A DNA stretch of 5,022 bases from Clostridia bacterium (GCA_017646945.1 JAGCLN010000291.1:1-5022); one strand, 5' to 3'; counted from the stretch's first letter, positions 1-5,022 are shown. Translations and numbers: made by a program. Notes: a model not told the origin generated them from the letters alone.

Positions 1-48
1 CACCACTTAACGTTGAACTTGATAAAATAGAAAATCAAGCCCGATAAA
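1..48 (-). pseudogene. Out-of-frame continuation of the folT-like gene, running off the window
   Basis: Reading leftward from about position 48 in another frame gives LSGLIFYFIKFNVKW with no stop up to the window edge. SGLI(F/Y) followed by a hydrophobic helix is what one expects after the GLTTAT region of a FolT-type protein, so this is the rest of the gene rather than chance. The frames join if one T is added to the three-T run read on the minus strand (plus-strand AAA at 46-48): GCT CTT TTA TCG then reads A-L-L-S and runs straight into SGLIFYF. The break could be a true disabling mutation or a homopolymer error in the read or assembly. The remainder of the gene lies outside the window, so I cannot tell whether it is otherwise intact. 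Confidence 0.7.
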
Positions 49-370
49 GAGCCGTTGTGGCGGTGGTAAGCCCTACCCAAGGCATATACATATAGCCCCA
101 AGAAGAAATCATAAACCCGAGCGCATCGCCTATAAAACAAGCCAAAAAGCCACTGCCTGCGCCGAGCAATATTCCGGTGATTATTGATACGAATAAGGTT
201 ACGGAAAACTGAACGTCAATAAACTTAACTTCTAAAAAGGCGTTGCAAACGATTAAAAGCGCGGTGTTTACGCCAAGGTATGCTATCTTGTGGCTTAAAT
301 TCTTTTTTGCGAGCAAGGGGGAAAATGCTAACCTTTCATACCACTTGCGCTCACTATAAATTTTTTGCAT
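35..370 (-). CDS. folT: Folate ECF transporter S component (FolT-like), frame broken near its 3' end
   Basis: This is the substrate-binding membrane subunit of an energy-coupling factor (ECF) vitamin importer, most likely for folate. It would work with the EcfA/EcfA'/EcfT module, which is not in this window. The 111 visible residues start with a short basic, cytoplasmic N terminus (KWYERLAF). Hydrophobic segments follow at about 28-46 (IAYLGVNTALLIV), 53-70 and 71-90. The glycine-rich stretch GILLGAGSGFLACFIGD and the motif GYMYMPWVGLTTAT resemble FolT-type S components. Folate is inferred mainly from the THF riboswitch directly upstream. The ATG start has a strong AGGAGG site 8 bases upstream. 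S components usually have about 160-200 residues, so this frame is short: it runs into TGA after TTALYRA, while the expected SGLIFYF continuation lies in another frame (see next entry). This is either a real frameshift or a one-base sequence error. The family call is fairly sure; the exact substrate is less so. Confidence 0.8.
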   Translation of the reverse strand: MQKIYSERKWYERLAFSPLLAKKNLSHKIAYLGVNTALLIVCNAFLEVKFIDVQFSVTLFVSIITGILLGAGSGFLACFIGDALGFMISSWGYMYMPWVGLTTATTALYRA

Positions 371-377
371 AATAAAA

Positions 378-395
378 ACCTCCTATATAAGAGGT
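378..395 (-). promoter_or_regulatory. RBS-sequestering hairpin (OFF state of the riboswitch)
   Basis: On the minus strand ACCUCU (395-390) pairs with GGAGGU (383-378) around the loop UAUAUA (389-384). This is six base pairs including one G-U, and it buries nearly the whole Shine-Dalgarno sequence of folT. It is the likely repressing structure, formed when THF is bound upstream. Confidence 0.7.
379..384 (-). promoter_or_regulatory. Ribosome binding site of folT, inside the riboswitch expression platform
   Basis: The minus strand reads AGGAGG with 8 bases before the ATG, a near-perfect Shine-Dalgarno site. It is also the 3' arm of a hairpin, so its accessibility is probably what the THF riboswitch controls. 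Confidence 0.85.
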
Positions 396-437
396 CCACT
401 AAAAAATATAAGGCTAACGCCTAAACAAAAAGCGGAC
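394..437 (-). promoter_or_regulatory. Anti-sequestor helix (ON state of the riboswitch)
   Basis: On the minus strand GUCCGCU (437-431) can pair with AGUGGAC (400-394) over seven bases with one G-U. Its 5' arm is part of the aptamer: 434-437 take part in the pseudoknot and 431-432 in P1. Its 3' arm overlaps two bases of the RBS-sequestering arm. The two states therefore exclude each other. The enclosed loop carries a four-pair AGGC/GCCU hairpin (411-422) followed by a U-rich run, which is too short a stem for a convincing terminator. The pairing is seen in the sequence; its use as a switch is inferred. Confidence 0.55.
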
Positions 438-526
438 GCGCCTTCAAACCGCAACGGCTACCGCCGTTTTCGTTCAAGGACGACATCCCATTCCTTGACA
501 CTTAACGCTATCAGGCTACTCTTTAG
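427..526 (-). ncRNA. Tetrahydrofolate (THF) riboswitch aptamer
   Basis: Read on the minus strand, this leader carries the conserved THF-riboswitch core: GAGUAG, then GCGUUAAGUGU, then GAAUGGGAUGUCGUC, then AACGAA and GUCCGCU. I assign four helices. P1 is AAAG (524-521) with CUUU (432-429). P2 is GCCU (516-513) with AGGC (443-440). P3 is CAAGG (497-493) with CCUUG (479-475). The side hairpin is AACGGC-GGUA-GCCGUU (468-453). The P3 loop GGAUG (488-484) can form the known pseudoknot with CGUCC (438-434), with one U-G pair. The class binds reduced folates and normally represses folate transport or synthesis genes in Bacillota, which fits the folT-like gene 57 bases downstream. The identification rests on recalled consensus, but the match is extensive. 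Confidence 0.93.
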
Positions 527-535
527 TACTTTTAT

Positions 536-564
536 ATTGTACTACTTTATAACGATTGTTGCAA
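536..564 (-). promoter_or_regulatory. Sigma-A-type promoter of the folT riboswitch transcript
   Basis: The minus strand has TTGCAA (564-559), a 17-base spacer and TACAAT (541-536). This would start RNA near position 529, a few bases before P1 of the riboswitch. The -35 box is palindromic, so it could also lie in the divergent promoter region of the plus-strand operon. Confidence 0.75.
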
Positions 565-567
565 GCG

Positions 568-604
568 TTTACATAATAATTTAAAAATTATTAATAATAA
601 AGGT
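568..604 (+). promoter_or_regulatory. Possible promoter and poorly spaced RBS of the DUF421 operon
   Basis: TTTACA (568-573), a 17-base spacer and TTAATA (591-596) form a weak sigma-A-like promoter. A start from it would fall around 602-605, on or next to the ATG at 605. The only purine-rich site, AAAGG (599-603), sits one base before that ATG, too close for normal initiation. The transcript may thus be nearly leaderless, or the true promoter is farther upstream. The whole stretch is so AT-rich that chance matches are easy. Confidence 0.3.
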
Positions 605-1282
605 ATGGCTTTGATATTCATACGCTCGGCGCTCATTTACGTTGCGCTACTTATTATTATGCGCCTTATGGGTAAACGGCAAATCGGTGAAATGCAACCG
701 TTTGAGTTTACCGTTACTCTTTTAATCGCGGAACTTGCTTGTATTCCTATGAGCGACTTTTCCATTCCGCTACTCTACGGCGTTTCCGCAATAGTTGCGG
801 TGTTCGTTCTTCATCAATTTATGGCGTTACTTGATAAAACGGGCAGAACGTTTAAGTTTTTGTTAAGCGGAAAGCCGTCAGTTGTAATAAACAAAAACGG
901 CGTGGATTTTAAAGAACTTAAAAAGAACAATTTAGACGTGCAAGATTTAATCGAATCTATGCGTACGCTCGGATACTTTTCGTTAGATAGCGTTTACTTT
1001 GCTATCTACGAAGCCAACGGAACGCTTTCTGCCCTTGAAAGAGAAGAGTTAAACTACACCCCTTCAATGCCCGTTGCCGTTATTAAAAACGGCAAACTTG
1101 ATAGCAAAAACTTAAACGTTATCGGCTTATCGATTGATAAAGTTAAAAGTTTTTTGAGTGATAAGGGTATAAAATCAATAAAGGGCGTGGGCGTTTTCAC
1201 GATAGACGGAAACGGCAGATACTACCTTCAAGAATATAACAAAAATTATGAAATAGGCTATATTTCGGGGGTAAGCAAATGA
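605..1282 (+). CDS. DUF421 (YetF-like) membrane protein
   Basis: This is a 225-residue inner-membrane protein of the DUF421/YetF family. The molecular function of the family is not established, though some members occur in spore-associated proteins of Bacillus. Three hydrophobic helices are visible at about 1-20 (FIRSALIYVALLIIMRLMGK), 36-55 (TVTLLIAELACIPM) and 57-75 (LLYGVSAIVAVFVL). The motif MRLMGKRQIGEMQPFE right after helix 1 is the family hallmark, with LIAELACIPM next. The soluble part begins with KPSVVINKNG and continues with LKKNNLDVQDLIESMRTLGY and the SVYFAIYEANGTLS strand. Length is typical for the family. I keep the ATG at 605 because helix 1 needs it and no upstream start exists in frame, even though its RBS is badly spaced. 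Its last four bases overlap the start of the DUF4363 gene, so the two are co-translated and probably act together. Confidence 0.9.
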   Translation: MALIFIRSALIYVALLIIMRLMGKRQIGEMQPFEFTVTLLIAELACIPMSDFSIPLLYGVSAIVAVFVLHQFMALLDKTGRTFKFLLSGKPSVVINKNGVDFKELKKNNLDVQDLIESMRTLGYFSLDSVYFAIYEANGTLSALEREELNYTPSMPVAVIKNGKLDSKNLNVIGLSIDKVKSFLSDKGIKSIKGVGVFTIDGNGRYYLQEYNKNYEIGYISGVSK

Positions 1283-1656
1283 TAAAAGCATTTTTAACTG
1301 CGATAATAACGCTAATATTAGTAGTGATAGCATCGTATTACGAGCAAGTTTATATAAAAAATTCTTTTGAAGAATTTAACGAAGTTACTTTTATAGCATA
1401 TCAAAAAACGGAAAATCAAACGGCGGTAAAAGACGACGTTTTAACCGTTCAAAAACTATGGCTTGAAAAGAAAAAAACCTTGCATATCTTTATTCCGCAT
1501 AACGATATCAAAGAAGTAGACCTATGGATAAGCGAAGCGGTAACCTTAGTAGAAAAAAAGTTGTGGGAAGACGCGCTTTCTAAACTTGAAGTAGTATTAG
1601 AAATAACCGAACAAATCCCCAAAACCTATCTACTAAAACTAGAAAATATATTATAA
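1279..1656 (+). CDS. DUF4363 family membrane-anchored protein
   Basis: This protein has 125 residues. Residues 3-20 (KAFLTAIITLILVVIASY) form a single N-terminal membrane anchor or uncleaved signal. The rest is a helical, charged extracytoplasmic domain rich in Lys and Glu (VQKLWLEKKKTLHIFIPHND, then LWISEAVTLVEKKLWEDALS and LEVVLEITEQIPKTYLLKLENIL). The KKTLHIFIPHNDIKEVDLWI pattern and the final helices match my recollection of DUF4363, a family of unknown function often found next to DUF421 genes in Clostridia. The start codon lies in an ATGA overlap with the stop of the DUF421 gene. A GGGGG run 7 bases upstream serves as RBS. Tight coupling suggests a two-subunit or functionally linked membrane unit. 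The gene ends one base before a strong terminator. Confidence 0.82.
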   Translation: MIKAFLTAIITLILVVIASYYEQVYIKNSFEEFNEVTFIAYQKTENQTAVKDDVLTVQKLWLEKKKTLHIFIPHNDIKEVDLWISEAVTLVEKKLWEDALSKLEVVLEITEQIPKTYLLKLENIL

Positions 1657-1684
1657 AAAAGCGGAGCAAATGCTCCGCTTTTTT
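1657..1684. terminator. Bidirectional rho-independent terminator between convergent genes
   Basis: A 7-bp GC-rich stem, GCGGAGC (1661-1667) and GCTCCGC (1672-1678), surrounds a four-base loop. It is flanked by an A-run at 1657-1660 and a T-run at 1679-1684. It works as a U-tailed hairpin in either direction. It follows the DUF4363 stop directly and lies 22 bases beyond the stop of the LRR gene, so it ends both converging operons. Confidence 0.92.
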
Positions 1685-1706
1685 GGGTTAATTAACAGTT
1701 TAATAA

Positions 1707-4430
1707 TTATAATTCAACCGAACCGTCACTACAAACAACCTTCGTTGCAGGCATATTTAAGTCCCAATCTTCAATCTTTTCAATAGCCTGCCACTCTTCA
1801 ATCGTTCCGTTAAATATTATAGTTTCAAGCGAAGTACAATGATCGAATGCCCCTCTGCCAATACTTGTTACACTGCTTGGAAGTTCAAAACTAATAAAAT
1901 CGCACCATAAGAAAGCATAATCATCAATCGTTGTTACGCCGTTAGGAATAATAAAGATATTTTCATTAGGTAAATTTTGAAGGTATTTAACTAAAGTTTT
2001 ACCGTCTTTACTATATAACACCCCGTCAATTGCCGTAAACACGCTATTATTATCGCTAACCGTTATACTTGAAAGTGACAGGCAAGCATAGAAAGAATTA
2101 TAATTATCTAAACTTGCAACGTTATCTCCAAAGTAAACGGAAACTATTGAACGGCAGTTATAGAATGCATACGTAGATACTTTAGTTGCGGTTAAAAGGT
2201 TAACTTCAGTTACAAGCTCTTCATTAATATGCAAATCTCCTGCATACTTTGTTGGGTTAGCAGTATGGTCATCAAACTCTATTTGCGCCCACTCGTCAAT
2301 CGTGCCAAGATAGTTTACGTAAGTTAAATAATCGCATCCAGAAAAAGCACTTGCGCCTACACTCGTTACACTACTTGGAATTTCTAAACTTGTTAATGAC
2401 TTGCAAGAATCAAACGCTTCTCTCTTTATAATATTTACTCCATCTGGAATTATAAACGCCGTTTCGGTTTTATTAGTTACATATTGAAGGATTTCTTTTC
2501 CATCTTTAGAATAAAGAACATTATCAACTGCTTTATACGATGGATTAAGGGGGTCAACCGTTATAGTGCAAAGTGACGAACATTTTGCAAAGGCTGATTC
2601 GCCTATGCTTGTTACGTTGCTTGGAATTTCAACTTTAGTAATTGATCCGCATTGATAGAAAGCATAATTAGATATTTTAGTTATATTCGTGAATTTAACT
2701 TCAGTAACAAGTTCTCCGTTTGCATATAAATTCGCCATATGATACGTTGGGGCACCTTTAAAATTTATTTGCGCCCACTCTTCAATCGTTCCAAGATAAT
2801 TTACCTTTCTAATCGTAGGAGAAAATACCGCCATATCAATTTCTTTAACGCTATTACTAAACGTTACGGTAGTTAAATCATACCAGTAATAAAGCGATAA
2901 GGATTGTAATGATGTTACGTTGTTACCTATTGTTACAGCCGTTACTTCCTTGTCCATTGCGCCTAAAGATATTCCTGTAACTGTTGTAACTGGTAAACCC
3001 AAATAATAATCAGGGATATGAATTTCAGTAGAAGTACCGTTATATCCAATAACGTAATATTCCGTATTGTTTCTTAATGAAAAAACTAATCCCCTTGTGT
3101 AATCAAGAGCGGTGCCTTCATCGGTAATAGTATTAGTTTTTCCGCAACCAAAATCGCAAGATGCGGTTTTAGTTCCATCTTTTTGATAATCGGAATCGTT
3201 ATTTGAAACGTAGTTAGTGTAAACGTGGTCAACTTTAGTTCCGCTTGCAGTTTTGGTATCTTTAAGTTCGCAACCTAAATCGCAATATGCAGTCTTCGTT
3301 CCGTTTTTAGAACAAGTTGCATTGTTATTATACACGTAATTTGTAAAACTATGTGGACACTCATATTGTTTTATGGTTGCTCCCCAAATAACCGGCGCTT
3401 CATAACCCGTAACCCTATTTACACCTACCCAATCGCTATTCCAACCATTAGGCTTACTTGTTGGTTCGCAATAAATCGTTAATCTATCACAATCTTCAAA
3501 AAGAAACTCTTCCATTTGAGTTATGCTACTTGGGATATATATTCTTTCTAAACCTATACAATCATAAAAAGCGAAAATCGCTATGAAAGAAATTTTATCA
3601 TTAAACTCAACACGCTTTAATAAATCACAAGAGTAAAAAGCACGAGAGCCAACCCTTGTAACGTTTTTACCAAACTTAATAGTTACTAAATCGGCGTCAT
3701 TATAGAAAGCGGAATTACCAATTTGAGTTACAGGATAGCCGTTATACTCATCAGGAATAACAACGTCAGCATCACGCCCAGAATATCCAGTAACTACGGC
3801 ATAAGAATTATTTACAATACTATATGTAAGACCAATATTACCACCAGTTTCAAGTAAAGAGGTTGAAACCGCGTTTGAATAAGTAACGCCGTTATCTGTT
3901 ACCGCATAAGAAACTGCGGTAAAATATTTACTATAAAGGGTTTTAAATACCTTGTCGTATGCGTTGTTAAGCGCCGATTGATCTTCGGCTAAAGTTGGGT
4001 CTTGCTTGATTATCCAAGCGGTAATAGTTTCTTTATCGAATAAAACGCCTGCGGTATAACTAAAACCGTTAGTTAAAGAAACGCCGTTTTGAGAGATTAC
4101 GTTAATGCAATCTAATGCCGTTTCATTTTCCGCTACTGTTTTTGAAGTGTCAATACCACCATTGTCGGTAGGGAAAATAAGCGTGCCGAACGAATATATA
4201 GAAGAACTATTTTCAGTAAGCCAATCTGAACCCACTTCCGTTTGGAACTTTAAAAGCCTATCGCCGTTATCATAGGTATAAACTTTTGCAGAACTTAAAA
4301 CGGAAAAACCGCTTTCATTTTCCGCCTTAACGCTGTTATTTGGAAGTAACATGGCAACGGTAAACGAAAGGCAAATAACAAAAAATAACGCTATTAAAGA
4401 TAAAACTTTTCCTTTAAATTCTTTTATCAT
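1707..4430 (-). CDS. Secreted BspA-like leucine-rich-repeat (LRR_5) protein
   Basis: This is a 907-residue exported protein, likely a surface or extracellular binding protein; its ligand is unknown. Residues 1-36 are a signal peptide (basic start, hydrophobic 9-29, cleavage after SVKA). A domain at about 40-195 (FGTLIFP, ALDCINVI, SYTAGVLFDK) resembles N-terminal modules I recall from clostridial secreted proteins. LRR_5 repeats at about 205-320 follow the BspA pattern (IPDEYNGYPVTQIGNSAF, IPSSIT). Two 42-residue Cys/His repeats lie at 358-441, each with HxxTNYV, G-T-K-T-A and CDxGC. A second LRR block runs from 444 to the end. It contains three GT(I)xEW modules with the tryptophan at 552, 714 and 880, and two VLYSKDGK inserts. 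No LPXTG motif, SLH domain, dockerin or C-terminal helix is visible, so attachment is unclear. The ATG has AAAGG 4 bases upstream. It follows the 43-residue gene by 15 bases. The family call is secure. Confidence 0.9.
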   Translation of the reverse strand: MIKEFKGKVLSLIALFFVICLSFTVAMLLPNNSVKAENESGFSVLSSAKVYTYDNGDRLLKFQTEVGSDWLTENSSSIYSFGTLIFPTDNGGIDTSKTVAENETALDCINVISQNGVSLTNGFSYTAGVLFDKETITAWIIKQDPTLAEDQSALNNAYDKVFKTLYSKYFTAVSYAVTDNGVTYSNAVSTSLLETGGNIGLTYSIVNNSYAVVTGYSGRDADVVIPDEYNGYPVTQIGNSAFYNDADLVTIKFGKNVTRVGSRAFYSCDLLKRVEFNDKISFIAIFAFYDCIGLERIYIPSSITQMEEFLFEDCDRLTIYCEPTSKPNGWNSDWVGVNRVTGYEAPVIWGATIKQYECPHSFTNYVYNNNATCSKNGTKTAYCDLGCELKDTKTASGTKVDHVYTNYVSNNDSDYQKDGTKTASCDFGCGKTNTITDEGTALDYTRGLVFSLRNNTEYYVIGYNGTSTEIHIPDYYLGLPVTTVTGISLGAMDKEVTAVTIGNNVTSLQSLSLYYWYDLTTVTFSNSVKEIDMAVFSPTIRKVNYLGTIEEWAQINFKGAPTYHMANLYANGELVTEVKFTNITKISNYAFYQCGSITKVEIPSNVTSIGESAFAKCSSLCTITVDPLNPSYKAVDNVLYSKDGKEILQYVTNKTETAFIIPDGVNIIKREAFDSCKSLTSLEIPSSVTSVGASAFSGCDYLTYVNYLGTIDEWAQIEFDDHTANPTKYAGDLHINEELVTEVNLLTATKVSTYAFYNCRSIVSVYFGDNVASLDNYNSFYACLSLSSITVSDNNSVFTAIDGVLYSKDGKTLVKYLQNLPNENIFIIPNGVTTIDDYAFLWCDFISFELPSSVTSIGRGAFDHCTSLETIIFNGTIEEWQAIEKIEDWDLNMPATKVVCSDGSVEL

Positions 4431-4445
4431 AACACCTTTCCCCCC

Positions 4446-4577
4446 TTAGTTAAGCCAGTCACTATCGAGCCAAGTTTCTTTAACGTGAGCATAGTCGTTA
4501 GTAGTTGACGTAGTTACAATGTCAACCAAGTTATATGAAACAACTTGAATTGACGGTGCTAAGTAAGATTTTTTCAT
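4446..4577 (-). CDS. Small hypothetical protein (43 residues) upstream of the LRR gene
   Basis: A short gene of 43 residues, beginning MKKSYLAPSIQVVSY and ending KETWLDSDWLN. Three things support it as real: GGGAG 6 bases before the ATG, a good sigma-A-type promoter 25 bases upstream of that start, and a stop only 15 bases before the LRR protein's ATG with the next RBS in between. It has no signal peptide or membrane helix. The middle is rich in Thr/Ser (DIVTTSTTND) and the end is acidic with two tryptophans. The pattern KK-Y-xP-x-I-V-V followed by D-I-V-T-T-S reminds me of short unclassified peptides seen in gut Clostridia. I know no function. It could be a regulatory leader peptide, a small partner of the LRR protein, or the precursor of a modified peptide, though no modifying enzyme is visible here. 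Confidence 0.7.
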   Translation of the reverse strand: MKKSYLAPSIQVVSYNLVDIVTTSTTNDYAHVKETWLDSDWLN

Positions 4578-4583
4578 AATCTA

Positions 4584-4588
4584 CTCCC
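4584..4588 (-). promoter_or_regulatory. Ribosome binding site of the 43-residue gene
   Basis: The minus strand reads GGGAG 6 bases before the ATG at 4577. It is a better-spaced site than that of the large gene downstream, and it is the main reason to accept this short frame as translated. Confidence 0.65.
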
Positions 4589-4608
4589 AAAAAAATAATC
4601 GTGAATAA

Positions 4609-4637
4609 ATTATATCATTTATGCATTAAAATAGCAA
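4609..4637 (-). promoter_or_regulatory. Sigma-A-type promoter of the small-protein/LRR operon
   Basis: The minus strand has TTGCTA (4637-4632), a 17-base spacer and a perfect TATAAT (4614-4609). RNA would start near 4602, leaving a leader of about 25 bases before the 43-residue gene. No other promoter is visible between that gene and the LRR gene, so the two are probably one transcript. Confidence 0.82.
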
Positions 4638-4653
4638 CATTTTTTTATAATAT

Positions 4654-4682
4654 AAAAAAACAATGCATTTGCATCGCTTTTT
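4654..4682 (-). terminator. Likely rho-independent terminator for a minus-strand transcript from the right
   Basis: On the minus strand CGAUGC (4676-4671) pairs with GCAUUG (4666-4661) around a four-base AAAU loop: six pairs including one G-U. A run of seven U follows (4660-4654) and an A-run precedes it. On the plus strand the same stem has an A-C mismatch, so it fits leftward termination better. It would insulate the LRR operon promoter from whatever lies at 4684-5022. Confidence 0.55.
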
Positions 4683-4772
4683 GGGGGGTTATATTAAAGT
4701 TGTTTCGTGACGCTAATAGTTCGATAGAATTTATTTAAGCCGTTAGTTACAAGCCTCGCGTTTGATTAAGAA

Positions 4773-4856
4773 AAGTTTGTTCAACGAGAGTTTTTAATTC
4801 GTTAGAAACAAAATACACCAAGTTTAGTCAACGTGATTTTTTAAGCCGTTAGAAAC
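4773..4856 (+). repeat. Two 37-base direct repeats at 47-base period, plus a partial third copy
   Basis: Positions 4773-4809 and 4820-4856 match at 31 of 37 bases. Both begin AAGTTT, contain TCAACG and a T-rich centre, and end CGTTAGAAAC. A shorter related copy lies at 4733-4754 (TTTAAGCCGTTAG, then AC and AGC) and shares the 3' half. A further CGTTAG occurs at 4872-4877. The copies are diverged, so the duplication is old or the repeats are kept for their structure. Confidence 0.65.
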
Positions 4857-4875
4857 GAGCAAGACAAGGCTCGTT
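4854..4875. other. Perfect 7-bp inverted repeat at the end of the direct-repeat block
   Basis: AACGAGC (4854-4860) and GCTCGTT (4869-4875) flank an eight-base loop. It overlaps the 3' end of the last 37-base repeat, so repeat and hairpin are part of one arrangement. Confidence 0.55.
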
Positions 4876-4890
4876 AGCAAGCCGTTGGGC

Positions 4891-4914
4891 GTAATAGACC
4901 TTTTTGGTCATTAC
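4891..4914. other. Stable hairpin without a terminator tail
   Basis: GTAATAGACC (4891-4900) pairs with GGTCATTAC (4906-4914) around a five-T loop: nine pairs with a single bulged base. No T-run follows on either strand, so it is not an intrinsic terminator. It is more likely part of a structured RNA or a folded DNA site. Confidence 0.55.
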
Positions 4915-5022
4915 GGTCACGGATTGATAACAGTAACGCAGTATTGCGCCGTTTATATCGGATTAAAATTATTCGATACAAATAAGGAAAGAATACACCT
5001 CTTGCCCACCTTCGTAGGGAAC

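Larger units (their letters stand above)
4684..5022. other. Gene-free region with diverged repeats and hairpins
   Basis: I see no convincing protein gene in these roughly 340 bases. What they hold is two 37-base diverged direct repeats with a shorter third copy, plus hairpins at 4854-4875, 4891-4914, 4937-4948 and 4956-4978. The strand of any transcript is unclear: the terminator to its left favours a minus-strand RNA, while the 4956-4978 hairpin pairs better as plus-strand RNA. It may be a structured noncoding RNA, a remnant of a mobile element, or a long leader of a gene beyond the window. No RNA family is recognised. Confidence 0.4.

Noticed and set aside
405..422. AGGC-GTTA-GCCT hairpin followed by a U-rich run on the minus strand, as a transcription terminator of the riboswitch.
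   Set aside because: The stem has only four pairs and the U run is interrupted. The RBS-sequestering hairpin downstream explains control better.
4646..4651. TATAAT on the plus strand as a promoter for a rightward transcript into the repeat region.
   Set aside because: No acceptable -35 box lies 16-18 bases upstream, and the box falls in a run of A and T where such matches are expected by chance.
4733..4875. The repeats as a CRISPR array.
   Set aside because: There are only two to three copies with six mismatches in 37 bases. The intervals are about 10 bases, far too short for spacers, and no cas gene is visible.
4733..4877. GTTAG motifs as integron attC core sites.
   Set aside because: The motifs do not fit the paired R'/R'' core arrangement, and there is no integrase or cassette structure nearby.
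4874..5020. Minus-strand open frame of about 48 codons, open at the right edge, starting SLRRWARGVFF.
   Set aside because: It is Arg/Leu-rich without a hydrophobic or domain pattern, runs through the strong hairpin at 4891-4914, and shows no start or RBS inside the window. The same stretch reads equally open in short pieces in other frames. It could only be accepted with sequence beyond the edge.

Overview
The window looks like a piece of an AT-rich, low-GC Bacillota (Clostridia-type) chromosome, probably from an uncultured gut or other anaerobic lineage. This rests on sigma-A-type promoters with 17-bp spacers, purine-rich ribosome binding sites, a tetrahydrofolate (THF) riboswitch in front of an ECF-transporter S component, a DUF421/DUF4363 gene pair, and a very large secreted BspA-like leucine-rich-repeat protein. 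No species can be assigned from sequence alone.

Layout, left to right. (1) Positions 1-541, minus strand: a folT-like folate ECF S-component gene, read leftward. It has its own promoter and a well-formed THF riboswitch whose expression platform can be traced base by base. Its reading frame breaks near position 46, and the family sequence continues in another frame to the window edge. (2) Positions 605-1656, plus strand: a two-gene operon with an ATGA overlap, encoding a DUF421 (YetF-like) membrane protein and a DUF4363 membrane-anchored protein. It diverges from folT. (3) Positions 1657-1684: a strong bidirectional terminator between converging genes. (4) Positions 1707-4637, minus strand: a second operon with a clear promoter, a short 43-residue protein gene and a 907-residue secreted LRR_5 protein with internal supermodules. 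(5) Positions 4653-5022: a terminator-like hairpin followed by about 340 bases with no convincing gene. This stretch holds diverged direct repeats and several hairpins and may be a structured or transposon-derived element.

The folT unit is a folate-uptake gene repressed when THF is plentiful. The DUF421/DUF4363 pair probably forms one membrane-associated function, which is unknown. The small protein and the LRR protein are probably co-transcribed and translationally coupled; the LRR protein is exported and likely acts at the cell surface or outside. The items most worth a second look are the folT frameshift, the complete riboswitch switching model, the small protein upstream of the LRR gene, and the unexplained repeat-bearing right end.
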